A stretch of 64,000 bases of DNA from Planctomycetota bacterium (GTDB lineage: Bacteria; Planctomycetota; UBA1135; GCA-002686595), in assembly GCA_016795325.1 (NCBI GenBank), contig JAEUHY010000015.1:744001-808000 (forward strand), in the 5' to 3' direction. Below the pieces are notes generated by a model that saw only the letters and a list, made by a program, of their open reading frames with translations, was not told the origin of the DNA and made no database searches. Shown piece by piece: positions 18,413 to 25,909 of this stretch (position 1 is its first letter; each line of letters opens with the position of its first letter). The position numbers and the translations under genes were made by a program.

Positions 18413-18472
18413 CACCCCGCCGAGCCACTCGACGCCGCTGGGCTTGTACTTTGGGTACCTCGGGAAGCTCAC
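18413..18472 (-). pseudogene. hsdS: Relic of hsdS (type I specificity subunit), N-terminal codons only
   Basis: A GTG overlapping the rhuM stop (GTGA at 18472-18469) begins VSFPRYPKYKPSGVEWLGGV. This is the characteristic N-terminus of many HsdS proteins (YPKYKPSGVEWLGEVPEHW). After about 20 residues the similarity ends and the frame runs into unrelated sequence. The target-recognition domains are gone. The overlap with rhuM is the normal arrangement in intact hsdM-rhuM-hsdS-hsdR operons. Confidence 0.7.
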
Positions 18473-19527
18473 GACTCGTCCTTGGGTTTGCGTCGCTTGC
18501 GCGTGGGCAGCTCTTTCGCGAGCGCTTCGAGCGCCTTGAGCGTGTCGGCCTCGCCCTCGGCCTCCGCCAGCTCGCGGCGACGAGCGGCGAAGCGCTCGAA
18601 CTCGGCCTGCGCCTTGCCGTCGGCGTCCTCGCGGCTCACGCGGCCCGCGTCGGGCAGCACGGCGCGCTCGTTGAAGCGCAGGAACTCGTCGAGCTTGCGC
18701 GCCCAGTCGGCGAGGTGGATGGCCTGCTTGCGGCGCGATTGATCCTCGGCGTAGTCGAGGAACATCACCACGATGCGGTTGAGCTCGGTGATCTCGTCCT
18801 CGCGCAGGTAGTTCTTGGCGACCGTGACGTCCCCGCGTTGCACGACGCCGCACTTCCAGGTCGTCAGCCCCATGTTGGGCTTGCTCGCATCGGCGCGCGC
18901 GGCGATCAGCTCGGGCGCGGTCATGCCGGTGACGGCGTGGTGGAGCTTGTTCTGGACCACCTGGAAGAGCTTGGTCGTGTCGGCTTCGCTCGCGCGGTAG
19001 TCGGCGGCGAGCGCGAGGATGTCGCGCAGGCGCGTGTACATGCGCCGCTCGCTGGCGCGGATGTCGCGGATGCGCTCGAGCAGCTCGTCGAAGTAGTCGG
19101 GCACGCCCGGGCCCGGCGGGTGCTTCAGGCGCTCGTCGTCCATGGTGAAACCCTTCACCAGGAACTCGGTTAGGCGGGCGGTTGCCCACTGGCGGAACTG
19201 CGTGCCGCGCGGGCTGCGCACGCGGTAGCCGACGGCCAGGATCGCGGGGAGGCTGTAGTGCTCGATGTCGCGCGCGACCTGCCTGGCGCCTTCGGTTCGA
19301 ACTATCCGGAAACTCCGGATAGTTGAGGCGCGGTCGAGCTCGCCCTCTTCGAAGACGTTCACCAGGTGCTCGTTGATGGTCCGCACGTCCTTCTGGAACA
19401 GCTCCGCCATGAGCGCCTGGGTCAGCCAGATCGTCTCGCCCTCGAAGCGGCATTGCACACGGATGCGCCCGTCCTCGGTCTGGTACAGGACGAGGGAGGA
19501 ACGCGGCTCGGACGGTTGGTCGGTCAT
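18469..19527 (-). CDS. rhuM: RhuM family protein, intact survivor of a type I restriction-modification locus
   Basis: The 352-residue protein from ATG 19527 shows the RhuM family core. Key blocks are LVLYQTEDGRIRVQ, the helix-turn-helix-like ETIWLTQALMAELFQKDVRTINEHL, STIRSFRIVRTEGARQVARD, AVGYRVRSPRGTQFRQWAT, and a C-terminal helical region with VVQNKLHHAVTG. The family is named after RhuM of a Salmonella pathogenicity island, but it is very often encoded inside type I R-M operons. Its biochemical role is unknown. The gene is full length and in frame although its hsd neighbours are reduced to relics. The internal dyad at 19300-19324 is coding sequence. Confidence 0.85.
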   Translation of the reverse strand: MTDQPSEPRSSLVLYQTEDGRIRVQCRFEGETIWLTQALMAELFQKDVRTINEHLVNVFEEGELDRASTIRSFRIVRTEGARQVARDIEHYSLPAILAVGYRVRSPRGTQFRQWATARLTEFLVKGFTMDDERLKHPPGPGVPDYFDELLERIRDIRASERRMYTRLRDILALAADYRASEADTTKLFQVVQNKLHHAVTGMTAPELIAARADASKPNMGLTTWKCGVVQRGDVTVAKNYLREDEITELNRIVVMFLDYAEDQSRRKQAIHLADWARKLDEFLRFNERAVLPDAGRVSREDADGKAQAEFERFAARRRELAEAEGEADTLKALEALAKELPTRKRRKPKDES

Positions 19528-19978
19528 GGCGTGCACCTCGCTTGCGGAGCGTCTGCCGGCCGTACCCACGGCGCGGACTCGCTCTGACTACCTGACGTTC
19601 GACGGCGCACGAAGTCGCGGTGCATTCCGATTTCGAGGCCGTCGCGCAGGAACTCTGCAGTCATGCGCTGCGAAGGTTGATGGATGCCGTCCGCGACTGG
19701 GAAGAACGGGAGTTGGGCCGCAGCCAGTGAACGGCAGGATTGCGTTGCCGTAGTCCGACTGCCTGAAGTCGCTGCGGAGCAAGTCGGCGACGGACCACAA
19801 CAAGGTGAAGGTGTTGGTTTCGGGCATGGGGAAGTGCTGTCCGTTGGCCACTCGATCGCGAGCGCGGGCGTCTGCGAAGCGTGGCCAGCGCAGTCGGGAT
19901 GCAACGACCTCAACGCAGGGCTCGCGTGCGGTCAAGCCGTGGCGAGGATTGCGACGCGCTGGCCGCGCCTGACGGGAA
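19528..19978. other. Degraded region upstream of rhuM
   Basis: Apart from the hsdM relic, no gene is supportable here. A minus-strand open frame from about 19700 to 19528 runs up to the rhuM start but matches nothing I know. It may be another frame-shifted relic. Confidence 0.4.
19726..19827 (-). pseudogene. hsdM: Relic of hsdM (type I modification methyltransferase), N-terminal codons only
   Basis: From an ATG at 19827 the minus strand reads MPETNTFTLLW, SVADLLRSDFRQSDYGNAILPFT. This matches the start of HsdM proteins (WxxADLLRGDxKQSEYGxVILPFTVLRRLDC). Similarity ends right after PFT, where VLRRLDC would be expected, and the catalytic NPPF domain is absent. It lies upstream of rhuM, in the normal hsdM position. 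Confidence 0.75.
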
Positions 19979-20374
19979 TCACTCGCTGTAGATGTACAGG
20001 TGCTGCGGCCGGCCGCCGCGAAGGCGCGTCAACTCGGCGTTGAGCGCGAGGCGGTCGCCGCTCGCGGTGGAGGTGCGTGCGAAGGTCGAGAGCTCGCCGT
20101 GAGCGCGCGCGTGCCAGTACGCCAGGAGCAGCGGTTCGTAATGCGTGTCCGAGTGGACCTTCCAGTACTCGTCGTCGAACCAGAAGCGGCCGGCGACCGT
20201 TCGGTTGCCGACGCCCTCTTGTCCGTCGAGGCGCGTGTGCGCTGGGCTCGCCATCAGTCGCGGGAGGACCACTCGCTCGACGAAGTCACGGAACGAGCTG
20301 CAGTGTTTGGGCTCCGACGCGCGCACGGCGCTGTCCGAGGATGGCTGCGGCGCGAGAGGGGAGTTCTCGGTCAT
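19979..20374 (-). CDS. Hypothetical protein, 131 residues
   Basis: From ATG 20374 the product is a soluble 131-residue protein. It has an aromatic- and His-rich centre (GRFWFDDEYWKVHSDTHYEPLLLAYWHARAHG is the region at about residues 64-95). It has no signal peptide, no membrane segment and no family I recognise. The start is chosen because upstream codons in the same frame are Arg/Pro-rich and look non-coding. It may be cargo of the accessory stretch. Confidence 0.5.
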   Translation of the reverse strand: MTENSPLAPQPSSDSAVRASEPKHCSSFRDFVERVVLPRLMASPAHTRLDGQEGVGNRTVAGRFWFDDEYWKVHSDTHYEPLLLAYWHARAHGELSTFARTSTASGDRLALNAELTRLRGGRPQHLYIYSE

Positions 20375-20564
20375 GTGCGAGAGGCTACGCGCGGTTCTTC
20401 CAGGCGGCGATCGACGTGCCGAACTGCGGATGAGGATCGGAGCCCGCGTTCGGATGCGTGTTCGCGCGCCGAGCGTTCCAGACCGGCGACGATGCGGTCG
20501 GTCGTCGAGCTCCGCCCCCGCTCCGTCGCGCCCGCCCCCGGCCGTCGCTAGAGTCCCGCCGCCG

Positions 20565-20771
20565 ATGGACAAGCGCGTGCTGTGGTGGGTGGCCAAGGTG
20601 CTCGAGGGAGCGGGCCTGCTCGTGGTCCTGATCGGGGTGTTCATCTCGATCAGCGAGGGCCTGGAGGACCAGGGACTGAAGTCCATGGCTACCGAGTTCC
20701 AGGGACTCGCCCTGGGCGGCGGTTTGTTCCTCCTGGGCGTGCTGATCGAGCGCTCGATCGGTTCGCGCTGA
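20565..20771 (+). CDS. Small membrane protein, 68 residues
   Basis: The 68-residue product has two hydrophobic segments (about 12-28 and 48-63) joined by a short charged loop. A TAGAGT block ends 10 bases before the ATG, but no -35 element is clear. The function is unknown. It is upstream of, and on the same strand as, the arginase gene. Confidence 0.6.
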   Translation: MDKRVLWWVAKVLEGAGLLVVLIGVFISISEGLEDQGLKSMATEFQGLALGGGLFLLGVLIERSIGSR

Positions 20772-20899
20772 CCGTCCCGTCACGGCGCGGGCCGCGGGCC
20801 GGGCCCAAGCCTGGGCTTGCGGTAACGATCGGGTACAGTGCGGAGTCACCAGGGACCGATTTCCCCCCTTCGCGCACGCCTCGCTGCCCGCCTCCCCCC

Positions 20900-21811
20900 A
20901 TGCTGAGCAAAGTGGCCATGATCGGCGTACCCATGGACCTCGGCGGCGGCCGCCGCGGGGTCGACATGGGCCCCAGCGCCGTGCGCATCGCGGGTCTCGA
21001 GGCCGGCATCGAGCGCCTGGGGCTGGAATGCGAGGACCGCGGCAACGTCGCCGTGCCCCAGCCCGAGTCGCGCCAGCCGCGTGACCCGCACGCGCGCTTC
21101 CTGTTCGAGATCGCCAACTGCTGCCGGCGCCTCCGGGCGCGCGTCGAGAAGGTGCTCGAGGACGGCGCCTTCCCGCTGGTGATCGGCGGCGACCATTCGA
21201 TCGCGATCGGCACCGTCGCCGCGATCAGCTCGTTCCACCACCGCCGCGGACAGCCGATCGGTCTGATCTGGTTCGACGCGCACGGCGACATGAACACGCC
21301 CGACACCAGCCCCTCGGGCAACATCCACGGCATGCCGTGCGCCTCGGTGATGGGCTACGGCGCGCCGGACCTGGTGCGCATGGGCGAGCGCGTGCCGATG
21401 GTCGACCCGTCCAAAGCGGTGATCGTCGGCGTGCGCGACCTCGACCAGTTCGAGCGCAACGTGATCCGCGAGAGCGGCGTGAAGGTCTTCACGATGCGCG
21501 AGATCGACATGTACGGCATGAACGAGGTCATGCGCCGCGCGATCGCGATCGCGACCGACGGCACGGCCGGGTTCCACCTGTCGTTCGATATGGACGGCAC
21601 CGATCCGAGCGTCGCGCCCGGCGTCGGCACGCCGGTGCCCGGCGGCACCGACTTCCGCGAGTCGCACCTGGTCATGGAGCATGCCGCCGAGTCGGGCAAG
21701 CTGCTCGGGCTCGAGGTGACCGAGATCAACCCGATCCTCGACGAGCGCAACAAGACGGCCGAGTTCGCGGTGCAACTCATCTTGTCCGCGATGGGCAAGC
21801 GGATCCTGTAG
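20900..21811 (+). CDS. rocF: Arginase (ureohydrolase family)
   Basis: The 303-residue enzyme has all six residues that bind the two manganese ions: His99 in GGDHS, Asp126, His128 and Asp130 in WFDAHGDMN, and Asp230 and Asp232 in FDMDGTDP. It also has the family segments SGNIHGMP and GTPVPGG. The SGNIHGMP loop and overall length favour arginase (L-arginine to ornithine and urea) over agmatinase. It is probably co-oriented with the exporter genes by chance. The ATG at 20900 follows a C-rich leader with no ribosome site. Confidence 0.93.
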   Translation: MLSKVAMIGVPMDLGGGRRGVDMGPSAVRIAGLEAGIERLGLECEDRGNVAVPQPESRQPRDPHARFLFEIANCCRRLRARVEKVLEDGAFPLVIGGDHSIAIGTVAAISSFHHRRGQPIGLIWFDAHGDMNTPDTSPSGNIHGMPCASVMGYGAPDLVRMGERVPMVDPSKAVIVGVRDLDQFERNVIRESGVKVFTMREIDMYGMNEVMRRAIAIATDGTAGFHLSFDMDGTDPSVAPGVGTPVPGGTDFRESHLVMEHAAESGKLLGLEVTEINPILDERNKTAEFAVQLILSAMGKRIL

Positions 21812-21828
21812 CGAGAGCGGCCGGCCAC

Positions 21829-22689
21829 GTGTTCGAACTCGTCAGCTCGCTGCGTCGCCACAAGCACCTCGTGCGCGACTTCGTCGTGCGCGACCTCAAG
21901 GGACGCTACGTCGGCTCGACGATGGGCTTCTTCTGGTCGGTGCTGTTCCCGCTGGTCAACCTCGCGATCTACGCGTTCGTGTTCCGGCTGGTGCTGAAGT
22001 CGCGTTGGAGCGATCAACAGCCCGAGGAACAGACGATCCTGCTGATGTTCGCCGGCATCGTGATCTGGTCGGCCTTCTCCGAGGCGGTGGCGCGCGCCAC
22101 GACGACCCTCGTCGAGAATTCGAACCTGATCCAAAAGGTCGTGTTTCCCAGCGAGATCCTGCCGGTTTACCTGGGCATCTCGTCGTGGGTGAACATGTGC
22201 ATCGGCCTGGTGTTCGTGCTGCTCGCGGTGACCTGGTACGGATACATCGATCCGCTGCCGACGCCGACCGTGAGCGCGCGACCCGGCGACCCCGAGTACG
22301 TGCCGCTCGCCTTTGGCGGCTCGCTCGTGCTGCTGCCGATCCTGTTCGTGCTGCAGTACGTGTTCGCGCTCGGTCTGGGTTATCTGCTCAGCGCGCTCAA
22401 CCTGTTCATCCGCGACGTCGCGCACTTGATCGGTGTGTTCCTGATGGTGTGGATGTTCGCCACGCCGATCTTCTATCCGCCGGTCATGGTCGTTCGGGCC
22501 CAGTACGAGTGGGTGCTCGACCTCAATCCGATGTACTGGCTGATCGAGGCGTACCGCGACGTGCTGCTGTTCGGCCAGTGGCCCGCAGCGGGCGGCCTGT
22601 TGCGCTTCGCGCTCGTGGCCGTGCTCGCCTTGCTCATCGGGTCGAGCTTCTTCCAGAAGTCCAAACGGCGCTTCCCCGATCTGCTGTGA
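21829..22689 (+). CDS. ABC-2 type polysaccharide export permease (Wzm/TagG family)
   Basis: The 286-residue permease starts at GTG 21829. It opens with LVRDFVVRDLKGRYVGSTMGFFW, the typical cytoplasmic entry helix of Wzm/TagG/KpsM proteins. About six transmembrane helices follow, ending in LNPMYWLIEAYRD. It is followed with a 4-base overlap by the matching ATPase. The pair exports an O-antigen-, capsule- or teichoic-acid-like polymer across the inner membrane. Confidence 0.92.
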   Translation: MFELVSSLRRHKHLVRDFVVRDLKGRYVGSTMGFFWSVLFPLVNLAIYAFVFRLVLKSRWSDQQPEEQTILLMFAGIVIWSAFSEAVARATTTLVENSNLIQKVVFPSEILPVYLGISSWVNMCIGLVFVLLAVTWYGYIDPLPTPTVSARPGDPEYVPLAFGGSLVLLPILFVLQYVFALGLGYLLSALNLFIRDVAHLIGVFLMVWMFATPIFYPPVMVVRAQYEWVLDLNPMYWLIEAYRDVLLFGQWPAAGGLLRFALVAVLALLIGSSFFQKSKRRFPDLL

Positions 22690-23993
22690 GCACCCTCGCG
22701 ACCACAACTCCGCCGGCGAGCGGCGCGGCGACGCGCACGAGCGCGATCTACGCGGAGAATCTCTCCAAGTGCTACCGCCTGTACCGCAAGCCGTCGCACC
22801 GGCTGTGGGACATGCTGTTCGGCCTCAAGACCTACCAGGAGTTCTGGGCGGTCCGGAACGTCTACCTCGACATCCCGCACGGCAGCACGGTCGGCATCAT
22901 CGGCGAGAACGGCGCCGGCAAGAGTTCGCTACTCAAGTTGCTGACGGGCGTCACCACGCCGACCACGGGCAAGGTCGAAGTCGCAGGCCGCGTGGCGTCG
23001 CTGCTCGAACTGGGCGCGGGCTTCCACCCCGAGTTCAGCGGCCGCGAGAACATCCACCTCAACTGCTCGATCCTCGGCATGACCAGCGAGGAGATCGCTG
23101 AACGCTTCGAGTCGATCGTCGCCTTCAGTGAGCTGGGCGACTTCATCGACCGGCCGGTCAAGACCTACAGCTCCGGCATGTACGTGCGCCTGGGCTTCTC
23201 GGTCGCGGCGAGCGTCGACCCCGACATCCTGATCATCGACGAAGCGCTCTCGGTGGGCGACGAGCACTTCCGCGGCAAGTGCACCAACCGCTTGAACGAG
23301 TTCCGCGAGCGCGGCAAGACGATCCTGTTCGTCAGCCACGACATGGGCGCGGTCAAGTCGATGTGCCAGTGGGTCGTGCTGATGGACCGCGGCGAAGTGC
23401 TCGAACAAGGCACGGCCGAGAAGGTCGCCGACGAGTACTTGAAGCGTGCGCACGCCCGCGGCAACGAGCGGCTCTCGGCGCTCAACCGCGGTTCGAGCGA
23501 GTACCCGCGCTGGGGCTCGGGCGAAGTCGAGGTCACGGGCGTGGAGATGGTCGGCCCCGACGGCGTCGCGAGCCACGTGCTGCGCACCGGCGAACCGTTC
23601 TCGATCCGCCTGCGCTGGAAGGCGAACCAAGCGAGCAAGAACCCGGTGTTCGGCGTGGGGATCTACCGCAGCGACGGCACCTACGTGAACGGCTCGAACC
23701 ACCACTGGCGCGACCAGCCGCTCGAAGTGCTCGACGTGCAAGCCGGCGAAGAGGGCGAGGTGCTGATCAGCACCGACCAACTCGCGCTGCTGCAGGGCCA
23801 GTACTACCTCACGACCTTCTTGTACGACCACTCGAAGGCCGCGCCGACCGCCATCGACCATCGTGAGCACGTGCTGACCTTCGAGGTGCTCGATCCCAAG
23901 CGCCACCAGCACGGCATGCTCCGCCTGAACTCACGCTGGAGCGTGACTCGCCGCGGTCCCGACGGCGAGCGCAACGGAGAATCCCTCGCATGA
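22686..23993 (+). CDS. Polysaccharide export ATPase with a C-terminal Wzt-type carbohydrate-binding domain
   Basis: The 435-residue ATPase has Walker A GENGAGKS (73-80), signature YSSGM (161-165), Walker B ILIIDE (181-186) and switch His218. Residues from about 290 form an extra beta-rich domain like the Wzt C-terminal domain. In E. coli O9a that domain recognises the capped end of the finished polysaccharide and licenses export. It starts at GTG 22686 overlapping the permease stop, and its own stop overlaps the next gene's ATG. Polymer, cap and export are thus genetically tied together. Confidence 0.93.
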   Translation: MSTLATTTPPASGAATRTSAIYAENLSKCYRLYRKPSHRLWDMLFGLKTYQEFWAVRNVYLDIPHGSTVGIIGENGAGKSSLLKLLTGVTTPTTGKVEVAGRVASLLELGAGFHPEFSGRENIHLNCSILGMTSEEIAERFESIVAFSELGDFIDRPVKTYSSGMYVRLGFSVAASVDPDILIIDEALSVGDEHFRGKCTNRLNEFRERGKTILFVSHDMGAVKSMCQWVVLMDRGEVLEQGTAEKVADEYLKRAHARGNERLSALNRGSSEYPRWGSGEVEVTGVEMVGPDGVASHVLRTGEPFSIRLRWKANQASKNPVFGVGIYRSDGTYVNGSNHHWRDQPLEVLDVQAGEEGEVLISTDQLALLQGQYYLTTFLYDHSKAAPTAIDHREHVLTFEVLDPKRHQHGMLRLNSRWSVTRRGPDGERNGESLA

Positions 23994-25768
23994 ACGACGC
24001 GGTGCTCGCGCTGCCGTTCGACCAGTACCAACGCTACCGGCTCGTGTCGGACCTGCTGCGCGAGTTGCGCGGCGCCGGCCCGCAGTTGCACGTGCTCGAC
24101 GTCGGCGGACGCACGGCGGTGCTGCGCGAGTTCCTCGACGACGCGCGCATCGACCTGGTCGACATGGAGCCGTCGAGCTCGCCGGGCCTGGTGCTCGGCG
24201 ACGGCGCGCGACTGCCGTTCAAGGACGCCGCTTTCGACGTGGTGTGCGCCTTCGACACGCTCGAACACGTGCCGGCGCCGCTGCGCGCGGCGTTCGTGGC
24301 CGAGTGCCGACGCGTCGCGCGCCGCTGGGTGATCCTCGCCGGTCCCTACGCCGACGAACGTGTTGCGCAGGCCGAAGCGCTGCTGCAGAGCTTCCTCAAG
24401 AACAAGCTCGGTGAAGCGCACCGCTACTTGGACGAGCATCGCCAGCACGGACTGCCCGAACGCGCCGCCGTCGAGGAGCAATTGCGTGCGAGCGGCGCGC
24501 GCATCGCGGCGATCCCGCACGGCAACCTCGAGCGCTGGCTCGTACTGCAGTGCCTGTCGATGTACCTCGACTACGACCCGGCGCTGCGCGAGCTCGGCCA
24601 CGATTTCCAGCGCTGGTACAACGCCGCGCTGTACGCCTCCGACCACGCGGCGCCGTGTTACCGGCACGTGGTGGTCGCGGCCTTCGACGGCGCCGCGTTG
24701 CCCGATGCGACGCGCTTGTTGGCGCCTCCCGTCGCGCCCGCTGGAGCGTTCTCGCCCTTCGCGCAACTGACTCCGGCGCTGCTGGCGTTCGACGCCGAAC
24801 GCGACCGCTGGCGCGCCGAGCGCCGCGAGTTCGAGCGCGTGGTGAGCGAGTTGCACGAGGACGTCGAACGCCATCGTGTCGTGATGGATGGTCTGGTGGC
24901 GGACAAACGCCGTCTCGAGGGCGACCTCGAGCACGTGGTGCGCGAGCTGCGCGACGAGGGCGAGCGCTACCGCGCGGCGATGGACGCCTTGGTGGCGGAC
25001 AGGCGCCGTCTCGAAGGCGATCTCGAGCGCGTGTGCCGCGACGTCGAAGCCGAACGCAACGGGTTCCGTGCGGCGCTGGCGGCGCTCGAATCCGACCTCG
25101 GCGGTCACCGAGCGGCGCTGGCGCTCGCGCACGAGGAACTCGGAGGGCTGCGCACGCGCGGCGAGCGCGCCGGGCGCCTCGCCTTCGAACTCGCGACGCT
25201 GCGCAAGGCCTTCGACGAGCGCAACGTCGAGCACGAACGGGAAGCGGCCGCCCTGCGCAAGATGCTCGGGGAGCGTGAGCGCGAACTCGACGGCGAACGC
25301 GTCGCGCGGGCGGACACCGAACGTGATCTCGCGGGACACCGCGCGAGCCTCGCCGCGGTGCAGGCCGACCTCGCGGGCCACCGCAGTGCGCTCGAAGCCG
25401 AGCGGGCGCAGGCGCAACAGCAGCGCGACGCGCTCGAGCGGGACCTGGAAGGCCACCGCGAGGCGCTGCGGGCGACCCGCGTGCAACTCGAGGAGCACCG
25501 CCAGGCGGTTGCGGACCTGAGCGCGGACCTCGCCGGCCACCGCCGGGCCGTGGAGTCGCTCGAGCGCGACCTCAGAGGCGAGCAAGCGTCGCGAGCCCAG
25601 GTCGAAGCCGCGTTGGCGCGCTCCGACGGCGAGCTGCGTCGGACGCTGCAACTGGCCGGCGGACTCGAGAACAGTCTGGCGGAGCGCGAGCTGGTCTACG
25701 ACGCGCTCCGGCGCGAACTGCGCAGCCGCTGGCGCAACTTGTTGCGCGTGTTCCGGCCGATGCGTTGA
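23990..25768 (+). CDS. SAM methyltransferase fused to a long repetitive coiled coil
   Basis: Residues 1-250 are a class I methyltransferase fold (LHVLDVGGRTAVL, LPFKDAAFDVVCAFDTLEHV). Residues about 265-570 are a heptad-rich coiled coil with obvious internal repeats. RRLEGDLE occurs twice and D-L-(A/E/G)-G-H-R-x-(A/S) at least five times. The C-terminus is basic (RSRWRNLLRVFRPMR), suiting membrane association. The arrangement next to Wzm and Wzt recalls E. coli WbdD, a chain-terminating methyltransferase (with a kinase) whose coiled coil acts as a molecular ruler for O-antigen length. No kinase domain is visible here. The ruler role is inferred. Confidence 0.8.
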   Translation: MNDAVLALPFDQYQRYRLVSDLLRELRGAGPQLHVLDVGGRTAVLREFLDDARIDLVDMEPSSSPGLVLGDGARLPFKDAAFDVVCAFDTLEHVPAPLRAAFVAECRRVARRWVILAGPYADERVAQAEALLQSFLKNKLGEAHRYLDEHRQHGLPERAAVEEQLRASGARIAAIPHGNLERWLVLQCLSMYLDYDPALRELGHDFQRWYNAALYASDHAAPCYRHVVVAAFDGAALPDATRLLAPPVAPAGAFSPFAQLTPALLAFDAERDRWRAERREFERVVSELHEDVERHRVVMDGLVADKRRLEGDLEHVVRELRDEGERYRAAMDALVADRRRLEGDLERVCRDVEAERNGFRAALAALESDLGGHRAALALAHEELGGLRTRGERAGRLAFELATLRKAFDERNVEHEREAAALRKMLGERERELDGERVARADTERDLAGHRASLAAVQADLAGHRSALEAERAQAQQQRDALERDLEGHREALRATRVQLEEHRQAVADLSADLAGHRRAVESLERDLRGEQASRAQVEAALARSDGELRRTLQLAGGLENSLAERELVYDALRRELRSRWRNLLRVFRPMR

Positions 25769-25909
25769 GCGCTCGTCCCTCGAACTTTCGCCGCGCGGTC
25801 CCAGAGAGTCACTGCGCGCCGCCGCAGGCGCCGCGCCACGCCGCGTTGCTACCCTACGCGCGCTCGCCGGGGTTTCGGCGCGCGTAGCACTGTCCGCTCG
25901 ACCCACTCT

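Noticed and set aside
18266-18472. A 68-codon minus-strand frame that could be called a small gene
   Set aside because: Only the first 20 codons match HsdS; the rest is out of frame with the hsdR relic and meaningless. It is annotated as relics instead.
19300-19324. Perfect 10-base inverted repeat AACTATCCGG/CCGGATAGTT
   Set aside because: It would make a good hairpin, but it lies inside rhuM and encodes the conserved STIRSFRIV segment. I see no reason to call a terminator or an insertion site.
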